Positions 27,000 through 38,573 of a stretch of 64,000 nt of DNA are shown one piece after another; position 1 is the stretch's first letter; each line of letters begins with the position of its first letter. Source of the stretch: Odontocerum albicorne (lineage: Eukaryota; Arthropoda; Insecta; Trichoptera; Odontoceridae); the NCBI GenBank assembly GCA_949825065.1, contig OX463848.1, forward strand, positions 29,889,549 through 29,953,548, in the 5' to 3' direction. A program made the translations under genes and the position numbers. Under the pieces are notes generated by a model. The model was not told the origin of the DNA. It made no database searches and worked only from the letters and a program-made list of their open reading frames with translations.

Positions 27000-29900
27000 T
27001 GCCTTAATAAATATTGTAAATTTTAAGATTTGTCTCCTAAAAAGAACTATTGAGACTTAAAGGCTTAGCGTTTGAAGTAAAATCTTGAATACATTAACAC
27101 TGATTTAGTTTTAAAAAAAATTATGGTAAAGAAAGTCACACAAATTGTAAGTGAGAAAACAAAACTTGATCACCGCGAGTGCAAGCAAAAAACATTATTT
27201 TGTGTAATACTTGTTTATGTTTTTTTTTACAAAATAAACAAACACTGGTATAAAAAAATACCATGCAGGTTCAATCTAGAACTCTAAAATTCCCAAACCT
27301 AACCTATTTAATTGAGCTAAAATATAGAATTTTCATATAACTCAAAAATGTCAAACATAACATGAAATTTAAAAAAAAATATATACAGTTGGATATCACT
27401 TTAATAAAATACTTTTTGTACCAATATTTTTCTATAAAAAGTATAATATATAATCAGCTGTCAATTATGTTAACTTTGTATAAGAGTAAAGAAGAAGTAC
27501 GACAGGGAGGTAAAGACTGCATTTTTACTATTAATATGACAAAAGTATGAGTTATTAATAAGAATAAAGTGGAAATAAATGCTTGCTACTTCAACTACAT
27601 AAACGCTTTATTTGATTTATTTAACAATACAAGACAATGAAATGCAAATATTGTTTAAAAAAATTGATTATACATAAGTATTATATGAGTATAATCTCTT
27701 TTAGTAGCTCTATATCCAAATCTGTCAGGTATTACAGGTCTGCAAGTAAAGTATTACACCTGATGCAAGGCGAGTCCAAACAACCTCGTAGGGCACAATT
27801 ATCTGCGTGATGGCACACTCCCAAGATCTGCAGTCATAGTCAGGTTTTCGCTTGTTCACCTAGTATGCATATCTGTCTCATTCTGTGCAAAGTTCGCTGA
27901 GTCTCCTCAACTCGTAAGAGAGGAAAAAGCCTTCACATCATTCAATTTACTGTAGCGAATCAAACAGTTCCATTTTGTATGGGATCAACTAATCACAGAA
28001 GTTGCCTGGAACTTAACCTAAACCCTGGAAGATTTTAGAACTCATATAGAAGTAACATACAATGAAGTCCACTTTTATGAAACTCATACAGTTGCTGCTT
28101 CCCATATGAGTTAAAGGGATAACTCCAGAAGCCTGGAGAGTCGGGTGTATTTTACTGAACCTTCGATTATGAATATAGTACTGTTCAGCTAAGCAATCAG
28201 AATAAAAATGTTAAAATATTACAATAAAATGATCATTTTTATTCAAATATTTTTTTTAAATTCTAGATCAAATATACAGAATATCGTGGCCAATTTTAGC
28301 TATTAAAATAGGAATGAATAGTAAATTACTCATCCAATTTTACCACAATATTCCAAAATGTTTGGCAATCATTTCGTCCATCAGCATCTTTACAAGTTTG
28401 CTACAATGGTGTACAAATAACTCTAAAATATACTCAATTCTACATAATACTGCAGTCACAGCCACTTAAACCCACACACAATAATATAAATTGAACTCTT
28501 TAACACTAACATACAAAATTGTTGCACAATTTTCTTAATACTTCATAATAAATAACCTCCTAAGCTCATGCTTTATTTGTAGTGAATTATGTATTTTGTT
28601 TGTAGGCACATTGAGAACAAAACACCACTTTTTTACAATTGCTGATGAACTATTGGCCCCATAAAATCAAATTTAAAAAAATTGAAAGAAATAAAAATAT
28701 ATTATTGTATGTTTATAAAACAATTGAATTATCATAGTGTTTTCCAAGTTAAATAAAACTTTTACTATAACGAAAATTAATTAATTCCAACTTAATTAAA
28801 TTCACAAATGTCTCAAGTACAAAATATCCACATACATTTTTCATAAACCAAATGGTCTCAAATTATTTGAGGTGATTGAGAACAAACTGACCTAACACAC
28901 CAAGTAATATTACTCAACATTAAAAAACAATATGTATGTGTTGAACAACTCAAATCAAGAAATCAAAAGCAAAATAAACATGTTGAAAGCAGTGTGCGAA
29001 AAAAGTTTTACATGTTTACATTCCTCAGAAAATATAATTGCTAGCTCAAGCCGCATGTGCCAAAACACCGTAAGTTAAAATGCCTATTTTATTGAATTCA
29101 TTTGTCAGAAATATCTCTATTGTTTCATAATTCAACAGTTTCCATTACAGCATTACCCTTGGGATTCATAAAAAAACTATGGTCCAAATACCATATTACA
29201 CTGTCACTCTATGATAAAGGTAGCTGATGAATTAAATGTGGATTTTCAGTCCATCAGAGCCAGCTGCATTGTTTGTTGATAAATACATTGAAGTCAAAAT
29301 GTGCCTTAAAAATATTTTCCCAATGTAGAATTTTATTATGACAGAAAACAACTAAACCTAAATTGGCAGCCAATCAAAACTGTAAACTTTTTTGTTAGCT
29401 CACCAGCTGTAAGCTGTTGCTATACTAGCTACAGCAATACAATTATACTAATTTTACAAAAAAAAAATATTTAGCTCTAAGATTAATTAAATGTTTTTAA
29501 TTTTGATAAGAAAAAATGTATATAAATTGTCTAATTGTAACAAGTGTTTCAATTGACTTACAGGTCCCACAAAGAACTATGACGAGTTGATTAGCACAGC
29601 TTTCCGGACAAAAAATTGTGGGTACAATCCCACCTACATAAATTCGGGATACGGATTCAACCTACATAAATATTTATTGCATTGTCTTTTCAAAACAAAG
29701 CATTTGGCGTAATTTTTCTCTATTATTAAAAATTATTTCAAATCATACATTATCAAATTTAATTCTCTCTTCTTGAATAATAGCCAAGAACATACATGAA
29801 GGAGTATACGCCAGTGTGAAGTGATGCAGATTATATTCAATGATATTATTCATATATCATTGAATATTTTTTAAGATTCAAATGTCACTTTTGAAACATG

Positions 29901-32807
29901 AAACAAAGAAATCTAAGGGCGAAATTTTGCATTTTGTTTCTAATAAATCATGAAAAAAAAAACATGAAAGATATCACATAAATTTATCAAATATACATAA
30001 AACCCCACTTATTCCTGCATCAAAATATATGACCAAGTTGTAGTATCCCAGAGTAATTTAATATGAAATTTAAGCCAATGGTCTTAAAATAATAATTGCA
30101 GCATGAAAACAAATGTCTCTTAACGAATTGATTCATATAGTCCCAATATTTCTATTTTACGAAAGAAATGAAAATTCTTTCTTTTCACTTTCAGAATAAA
30201 ACTTAACAAAATCATAAATAATAAACATAATTATCTATTACATAGCTCCAGTGTGTACCATCTTCTTAATTTCATGCAAGTACAATCAAATTTGTGCCAT
30301 TTCTACTCAAAACTTGTAATTGTGCTTATCAACAAGTGCAATGTGGAAATACTTAAAGGTTAGTTTTTGTTTAAATTAATAACATATCGCTAGGCAAATA
30401 TATTCTGAGAGAAAACAAACTTTACTGTGCACCTCTCTTGACGGCATATACAGAAATATAATAACTTGACTTGTTCCTGTATTTATTTGTATTCCAGAAA
30501 TTGAATATTTTTGAAAAACTAAAATCTCTAAATGAAACCTTTTCAGCTGACAATTCTTAGTGAAACTCCAGGGTATCTATAAAATAAAAAGAATAAAGTT
30601 CATTTAATATTATTATAGCACTTACACCTAGCCCTTATTGTAGTGATTATAAGTAAACGCTGTCGAGTCCGAAGACGCACCACCTCATTTGCCTCATGGC
30701 TGTACTACATGATATCCATCACAGTGCTAAGGTATATGTTCTCAAAACTGAGAAGTCCTCTCTCTTGAGCTTTGGTAACATGCCAAAATTAAAAGAGGCA
30801 CAGAGCAAAATAGGTTAGATACAGTTGCTAAATAGTCGACACATTGTCTTAATACTAAACTACGAGAAATCCCATATTGTTAATACAGCTGGTTTAGTCA
30901 CTTATTGAATATACCAACTAGTGACTTGTGAAAAACTGCAATGATTTATTGCTCACAAGAGATTCGACAAATCAAATTCCTGTCCTACACCATACAACAG
31001 GATCGGATCGGATCAGATGCCAAGGTTGTTGTTTTTTATTCAAGTGAGCTATTAGTTTTCAGTTTTGCGTGTTGGTTGTGTGATATCAAGAAGTTCCTTG
31101 TTGTGGCATCTATGTGTGTGTGTGTGTGTTTTCTGTATATCTAAGGAGTATTTTGTCATTATTGGAGTGTGTGTGGGTTTTGACCCATTTTCCCTCCCAT
31201 GAGCAAGCCATATCGGCTGTCATATGAACACAAATGTGGAGTTATACGCCAGCCAACAACGGGACAGAAACCGCGCATAACAAACAGTGTCCTCCGTAAA
31301 GAACGTGATGAAGCAGCACTCGGTGCATTTGATACAACAGCGCGATGGTGCTAGTTTGTCACCATATTCTAACTGTTTGAGAATTATATTCTCGGCTAAA
31401 TGGGAGGACATGGAGTGTGGGGCTGTGGATCAACCTGGTTAGCATTCATAGAATGATAAGTAATATTCCACTAACTTTTTTATCCGCACAATGGACCCAT
31501 GTTGAGGATGCTCGATGAGTGAGATCAGTAAATGGGCATAAAGTTAGTAGAATAATATCGAACAACTTTTTTCATTTTATTTTGTCATCAGAATGTGTCA
31601 TAAGTATCATTTATGACATCTATAAAAGTCAATTAAGATTTCTGCTATGCCACTATTCTCAGATACATCTGTTAAACTAGCACAAATGCTTTCAATGCAC
31701 ATTTAGAAAACACGTCACCTACTGCAGATGAGCAAATTAACTAATTCAATGTGTACTCAGTATATACAGAAAATTCTTTCTATTACGACATAAGTATGTA
31801 CAAAAAAAAGAGTTTGATAAAATATTTTATGTTGATCTCATACATTTTCAGATAAAAATTAAAGCTACAGACATGTTGCAATATTTCTTCCAATAAATTG
31901 TGTATATCGTATGATAAAAATGGATGCTAGAAAAACGGTCAGATAAGATACAATTTCTCCCTTTCATGTCATTGTATGAATGCCTATACAAAACAAAATG
32001 GATTTTATAACTCATCTGCATTTCTTTATCCACTGAGTTAGCTTTATAATGGGTAGGAAAACATTTTATACCAGAAGAAATACAGTTACAATATATAGAT
32101 AAAACTAAAAATAAAGATGATGAAAAAAATTAAGTGTACGATCACCATGCGTCAAATTTTTGAAAGAGGGAGAAAGCAACCAAAAAGGCCACAGGAATTG
32201 AAAGGAGCTTCATTAATTGGAAATTTAATGCAACAGGAAAACTAATTAGCTTAACAATTTGTAGTTGAACCTATCAAGTGCAAGTAGTCAATAACAGTTT
32301 ATTCTAAAATATCCAATTTTTGCATCATATCTAAAATAGTTTATAGTACTAACTAAATTTGAAGTTATGCTTTAAATCATTATTATAAGTAACACAGAAA
32401 TATTACTAAGTAATGTAAGAATAAAAACATTTTTTCCTCTTTGTGACAGATATGAATATTGTACATTGCTTTACACATATTTAATTAAATTTTGCATTAA
32501 ACAGTAAATTGGCAAGACATGAATACTACGATTTCTTCGCAATGAAAACTATTTTACAATGGCACATAACGCAGGTCCCTGATTGCTAGTTAGGTAAGAC
32601 CTTAAAAAACAGACAATGTCAATCCTGAGTATTTTACTCTATAGTATAAATCCCATGACTTGTTAATTTCATATATCTAACATAAAGCAGTTCTAATATT
32701 TCAAATATTAAAAATTACAACGTAATTAAGAATTTTTTTTAAATTGATAAAATGTTTTTATATTATAAGAATGCTTAAAAAAGAAATGCTATACAACTAT
32801 TGAAGGG
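27000..32807. other. Long A+T-rich stretch without recognised genes
   Basis: No coding exon could be supported. Less A+T-rich islands at 27700-28150 and 30640-31560 look like old repeats but match no family I can name. A tRNA-like B box (GGGTACAATCCC near 29627) marks a possible SINE fragment at about 29578-29640. A (GT)n run lies at 31111-31129. Confidence 0.4.
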
Positions 32808-33300
32808 TACAGTAGTTCCTCTTATACGCGATTTCGCTATCCGCGGTCTCAGTTACCTTTAATTAAAAAATAATACATTCCAATATATCGTCAGGTTAAT
32901 AGTAGCTTAATGCTACGTGAAAATACCTATCATTCATCTCATTTCATTTATATTATCATCGCTATCAGCACCTCCTAGAATACATAAGGTAGTTCTGTCA
33001 CTATCATAATCACAAGAAAAAGACAGGTGAGTAAAGTACAATAAAATATTTTGAGAGATAGAGAGAGAGATACCATATGTGCACATTTTTTATTACAATA
33101 TATTGTTATAATTTATTATTAATTATTGTTGTTAATCTCTTACTGTGCCTAATTTTTAAAATAAAGTTTATCATAGATTATGTATGTACAGGAAAAAAGT
33201 ATAATATACAAGTATATAGGATTCAGTACAATCTGCAGTTTCATACATCCACTGGAGGTCTTGGAACATATCCTCCATGGATAAGAAGGGGACTCCCGTT
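32808..33300. mobile_element. Tigger/pogo-like MITE
   Basis: The left end TACAGTAGTTCCTCTTATAC is followed by GCGATTTCGCTATCCGCGG. The right end has GGAGGTCTTGGAACATATCC, then TCCATGGATAAGAAGGGGAC. Both strings are typical of Tigger-type termini and are mutually inverted with mismatches; the last bases (TCCCGTT instead of TACTGTA) have decayed. About 490 bases, no transposase frame. Confidence 0.65.
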
Positions 33301-33789
33301 TTTTTTAATATTTAATTCAATTTAATCAAAATAACACTCAACAGTGGTAACATTTCTAAACAAAGTGGAAAATAGGACAAGATTTAAAAATATCCAAGAT
33401 AGTAAAAGGATAATTTATACAGTGCCCTTTTGAGAGCAGACTCTCCTCAAGATGTGCCTTTTCACAGTATTCATAGTATATGTTTTCAGATCAATTTCAC
33501 TTATTTGCATATACATATTTTATAACTATGTTATAGTGCATTAGTCAGTCAATATTTTCAATAAAACTATGGACAATACATAATCGGCAAAAATAATGAC
33601 ATATAGTATGTACATAACATAATAGTAACATTTACTACTTATCCCAGTTATTATTACAATAAGCAATAATTAATTGGTTTTGCCTATCTATCGAAATTCT
33701 AACATATGTAGAAGCAAGCTTGAATAATATTATCATCATTCACAGTAAAATAAAAGAAAATTGTTTTTCAAGTGGTGAAATTCTAATAG

Positions 33790-34130
33790 CTCATTTTTTC
33801 AACACATTCAACCGAACGATAGTGACACTAGTGTAAATGTCGGGGTGTTATTGTCATTGATTTGATGTCCATATTCGATAAAATGTTTAGCAAAAGGTAA
33901 ATCTAATATTTAACGAATTTGAAGGCTTTTATGTGTTAGATGTAAATTCCATCACAGCTATCACAATAAAGTTTATAGATGTGTCATTTTCTTATGCTCT
34001 CTATTCGATATTTAGGGTTATTTAAATTTAACCCTAGTAAAATCTGAATTTTGAATGCTATGTTTAGACCCCTTTTTGATAGAAAAATAATGTATATTCC
34101 CAAAATTTAATATACCTAATATTTTTTCTG
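33790..34130 (-). mobile_element. Penelope-like element remnant (GIY-YIG endonuclease end)
   Basis: On the minus strand, KRGLNIAFKIQILLGLNLNN (about 34070) is followed by PKYRIESIRK and, after a stop, HIYKLYCDSCDGIYI (about 33975), then LLNILSNMDIKSM. The spacing YKLYC..CDGIYI and the upstream conserved block are those of the GIY-YIG endonuclease region of Penelope-like retroelements. Stops interrupt it. Related sequence may extend to about 34420, but I cannot read the RT. Confidence 0.5.
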
Positions 34131-34419
34131 GCATGTGCAGATTGTTAAATAGGGTGTAAATAAAGTTTATTTCTATTTATCAGGTTGTCTATTGCCAATA
34201 GGCAGACCTCATTATTCTTCATAATCATAGAAATAACGTATTTCTTTGTTTCAATATTATGGGACGTGGTCACAAGGCAATGAATAATTGAGCCTTGTCA
34301 TGATTTTTTATGACCAAGGATGTTTTGATCTCACATTTATTGTGGTTGAAGATCTGGTAGTGGTTGGAAGAAATACTAAAAATATTTTTTTTCAATTCTA
34401 ATCATTGTAACAAATAAGA

Positions 34420-36407
34420 GATTAAATATATTCAGCTGTGAAGTTAATATGTGTGTTGACTGAATTTACTAAATTTACAAATCAATTTAATGTTCTTTCT
34501 CCAATAAATTAGAATATCGTTATGTTTCTTACGTAATACACTACATGGGTGGCCAATAGTGATTTTAGAAGTATATAATTATATTATTATAATATCCTAA
34601 ACATAATCATTCCTAGGTAGTTTTCTTTAAAGTCTATCAATTAAGCCTAAGGTTAAACCTCGTTAATGATTTTTTTATGATCATTACCATTTTTTTAAGT
34701 AGTTAGTCAACAGGCTTTATAATCAACTTGACAAAGTGATATATGGTAAAATAGCTGTCACATTAGATAAATCAAGTATATAAATGTCAAAAAAAAATAT
34801 ATATATATATATCAATGCAGTCTTTTATTTAAAGCTGTAAAAGATAATAATTTATTCAAGGTTTGAAGAAACTGTCAAGTTTTGTCTGAACAGACCTCCA
34901 CTGCTGTTCTTTGATAAGGATCTCTTGGAGAGACATTAAGTCTTTTTAAGAAATATTCATTACTTTGAAAATAAAATTATAATTAGTATTATAATATTGT
35001 GATTCAAATTATCCGACATTTGAATAAAGCACAACTGGGTTAACAAATTGACTATAGTAAAATGTTATATTTGCTTTTGAGTGAAAATAAATTTAAAACA
35101 GCTCTAAATTCAATCCAGTGCAAAAAACACATTCTAAATATAAAATCAAATATGTATGACACACGATATTCAAATGGAAAAAACACCAAAAATGCATAAA
35201 TTACATTCTAGCTTAAGTACTGTTACACATTATTAATAAAAATATTTGTGTACCTTATAAAATCTGTTATTTTTATAAAAATGTGTAATATTAAAATGTC
35301 AAAATAATTATCCATCATTTTATATTTTTGATATGTACTTTAAATTATCATTAGGAATATCTTGAAATATGAATACTTGAACAACTGAAAATGAATGTTT
35401 GAAATGTATCATATCAAAAACATATAATGACCTAGATAAAAACTAGATTACATAAAATCATTTAATACAAATATTATTTTGGAATAGATATTCCAAAATA
35501 AAGTATTGTCATTAAGTTTTTTAAAAATCAAATAAATATAAAAAGTAATTTTTAAATTCGACATAAATACACAGAGAGCTATAAGAAAAACATTAATTAT
35601 GCGCTGCCTTTTAATTTGCAAAAGTAAAATTCTTTTTTTTATTTAACATAAGGTTGTTTTCTGTTTCTGTACCTAGAGATTAATCACTTTATTAAGACAT
35701 CAAACTCAATAAAACATAAAAAGAAAAATGAGTTAATTTCTGAAGAAGTCTTGAAATATTTTATTTGAATAACTAATAAATATTATCATTAATCACTTTT
35801 TAAAGGTTTTGTAAATTTTTAATATCAATTTGATCTATCATTATCATGTCAAGTTTAACAGAACATTCCAATACTAACAAGAAATCTTTAAATGACATAT
35901 TCATATAGGTGAAATCCTGTTTAACTCGATTAATAATGTAGACTAAATATCTACTATATTTTTTAAACTACTTTGGCATTACATATTGTAAAATTCAATG
36001 ATCTAATCTAATATAAAATAGTGTTTTGAAAATTTTCAGCCTAAATTTAAAAAAATGGATACCGAAATTGGATGGTATATGATATATTTTTTGAGTTTTG
36101 TTAAATAATTTATCTCAGAAAAAGATTATTTTTATGCTTAAAAATCTTATAAATGTAGCTAAAGAAAGAGACGTAGATAAATTTCAAATTTGTGCTCTAT
36201 AATGATATTGTCGATTCATAAATTATAATGTATTGCAATAAAAAAAATAAGAAACTTAGGTGTATCTATTTTGTAATATAACACTTCTGCCTTTAGTTTT
36301 TAAAGGCATTTTGATTTGAATAAATAAATTCATCTATATTTCCTTATTTACAAATGACACTTTCTTCAACTCACGGCATAACACTGCAATAGCTCACAAT
36401 TTTGGGG
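34420..36407. other. A+T-rich stretch, nothing recognised
   Basis: No coding exon or classified repeat was found. It could include the 3' UTR of the minus-strand membrane-protein gene that ends at 36408, but no poly(A) site can be chosen with confidence among many AATAAA-like strings. Confidence 0.4.
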
Positions 36408-36997
36408 TTATGGTGGTTTCAATGTTGGATTTCTTTCTACAGTTGTACTTTCTTTGTGATCTACTTTCCAGTTGTGAGATTTGCTATGTGGATTTCGCAT
36501 CTCTTGGAACATCCCTAATGATTGTACAGTTTTCTTGGCTTGTCTTTCTACTACTTCTAGTGAATCAACGACATCTCGTATCTAAATAAATAATAAAGAA
36601 AATATGTTTATGGGTTGATGAAAACACTTAGATAAATTGGAAAAACTGGAATAAAAATCCATAAATAAAGATGCTATTGGAACTTTTTCATTGCACCATG
36701 GCTTTAGAGTGCTTGCAAACTTTAGTTACGAGTATGATCCAAAATATAATATTTAACTATTGATTCATCAAAAGTCACACAGTATAAAATCTCCAAAAGA
36801 AATTTTAATATATAAAAAAATTTATAATTTATTATTAACTGTTACAAATTTTATCTTACCATCTTATTGTATTTTTCAAATCTTTGGTTTCTTCGATGAT
36901 TATCATACATCTGTTTAATTACTAAAATAAGAACTATATAAAATATCAAGATGAAAATTTGAACTGGTGTTGAAAAACGACTACGAATTGAATGCAT
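36408..36997 (-). CDS. Small single-pass membrane protein, unknown function, two coding exons
   Basis: Exons 36860-36997 (46 codons) and 36408-36581 (57 codons plus stop) join in frame for 103 residues. The borders are ATG/gtaaga and ttatttag/ATA. Residues 12-27 (VQIFILIFYIVLILVI) form one membrane helix after a short basic N terminus (MHSIRSRFS), so a signal anchor is likely. A charged, probably helical segment follows (about 28-65, with YDNHRRNQRFEKYNK and VVDSLEVVERQAKK), then a polar tail ending NPTLKPP. A further acceptor (TTTTCAG) 47 bases upstream of the ATG, at 37045, suggests a 5' UTR intron. I do not recognise the family. Two coherent exons with good splice sites and a sensible topology argue for a real gene. 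Confidence 0.65.
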
Positions 36998-37141
36998 ATT
37001 CTATGTTTCCTTGGAACGGCCATAGCCAGGCACTATAAAAATTCCTGAAAATAAAATACTTACATTAGAAAAAACAAATCCCAACTCAGTCATTCTTTAC
37101 CTTTGATCTATTTATTTGAATAAAATTACTTAATTTATACA

Positions 37142-37440
37142 CATCATCTCACCGTATCCCTTACAGGGTAGGCAGAGAGAACAGACATTCAAACTTTTCT
37201 ATCCGAGCACACAACTTTCACCTCCTCTACATTCATACGTCTCGTCATACAGAATTGTCTATAATTCATACTTCTCACTTTACCTTCTTTCAAAATCTTA
37301 TCCAATTGGTCTAGCCACGTTTTCCTCAGTCTACCTCTTTCAAGCATACCTTGCACTTCTGTCATGAATATTTGCTTAGTCATTATTTCATCATTCTTTC
37401 TCTCCACATGTCCAAATCATCTTAAAGCTCTTTTCTTCAT
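37142..37440 (-). mobile_element. RTE-type 3' tail remnant
   Basis: A mostly open minus-strand frame reads MTKQIFMTEVQGMLERGRLR, KTWLDQLDKILKEGKVRSMN and VEEVKVVCSDRKV, preceded by KMKKRALR. Clear family C-terminal tail, lying in or beside the 5' UTR intron of the small membrane-protein gene. Confidence 0.6.
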
Positions 37441-37819
37441 CTTACTTAAAACATTATTTAATTTATGCTTTCTAATTCTGAATACATTGATAGAAGATAC
37501 TAAAAAAGTGGCAATGATCGTTTTGTTAACACGCTTATAAATAAGAAGTCTGACAAATTTTGACCAGAGTTTTTCAGCATTTATGGAAGTATTTGAAATA
37601 TTTTCGATGATATGAAACAAAGTAACCAATGCGAGTTTTGAAATTAAAAGGTCAATTTCAATCACTATTAAACTTTCTCAAGTTATTTCAACCTATTTAA
37701 TGTATATTGACACTATTGGGATTTTTTAACAAATAGAAATATTTTATGTCATTATTCAGTAAAAAATAAAATGTCAAGGAGAAAATGTATTATTGAATTT
37801 TACATTAATTATTGGCATG

Positions 37820-38201
37820 CAGCGGCAGCTGGTCTCGAGGTACTTTAGTGCTCAGCGCACCAACGCACCTCGAGACGCTGAACGAATATGAAATATCGCT
37901 GTCTCACGGTTTACTGTACATCTCTGTCTGTCCTATATGAATTTGCGTTTCCGTCCGGTGGGTATTGGAGATCGCTCTGGTAGTATTGGCAAACTTGGCC
38001 GGTCAATTTGAAAGGAATATTTTTTTTAGTTTTTTTTTTAATTTTCACTTAAATAAAAATACTCATACTATTTGTCAGTATTCTTATACATATTTAATCT
38101 ATACAAATATTTAACATTTTTGGAAGTCATGTTTGTGAATATATAATTTAATTATTTCTCCGGTTCAGCGCACCAACGCACCTCTAGACCAGCCACTGCT
38201 G
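37820..38201. mobile_element. Non-autonomous hAT element
   Basis: The left terminus CAGCGGCAGCTGGTCTCGAG and the right terminus, read inward, CAGCAGTGGCTGGTCTAGAG are hAT-type inverted repeats (CAG..GGC pattern). The flanking 8-base duplications TTGGCATG (37812-37819) and TTAGCATG (38202-38209) differ by one base. Length is 382 bases with no transposase. Inside each end the block AGCGCACCAACGCACCTC recurs. Confidence 0.75.
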
Positions 38202-38301
38202 TTAGCATGTACGATTTTCTTACTTTTCAAACTTTTACACACATTTACAGTTTTAGATTTTCACAATATATATGTAAGTACAGTAGACCTTGGTTACAAT
38301 C

Positions 38302-38573
38302 TTAACACATTGACTGCTGAATAAATTCTTTTAAAATCATGAATTTGCTAAAAAAAATCCAATATTAATTCTTAAAAAATAATAAAAAGGTGAGAGTAGA
38401 TTTAGGTCATTTTCATATACTCATACAAACCCTATCAGTACCGTTAGGCCACTCTGGCCTTGCGTGTTTAATCCATGCTAAGAAATTCGGAATAGAATAG
38501 CTATGAGCGTTTTGAGCACCTAGCAAAAATTTATATGAATGCCTATAGGCATTTTTAGCACTGAACGTGTTGA
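38302..38573. mobile_element. TTAA-type MITE, copy 1
   Basis: The left end TTAACACATTGACTGCTGAA and the right end read inward TCAACACGTTCAGTGCTAAA are imperfect inverted repeats with a TTAA (one mutated to TCAA) at the border, as for piggyBac-type MITEs. Internal sequence from AAAAAGGTGAGAGTAG to CACCTAGCAAAAATTTAT is found again at 41715-41895. Confidence 0.6.

Noticed and set aside
31199..31354. 51-codon plus-strand frame starting MSKPYRLSYEHKCGVIRQPT
   Set aside because: Composition is protein-like but it is short, unplaced and lies in what looks like an old repeat island. Noted only.
31455..31560. Short inverted match TATTCCACTAACTTT / AAAGTTAGTAGAATA
   Set aside because: About 15 bases with a mismatch and no target duplication. 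Too weak to call an element.
33077..33325. 82-codon plus-strand frame
   Set aside because: It lies across the Tigger-like MITE and low-complexity sequence; no domain.
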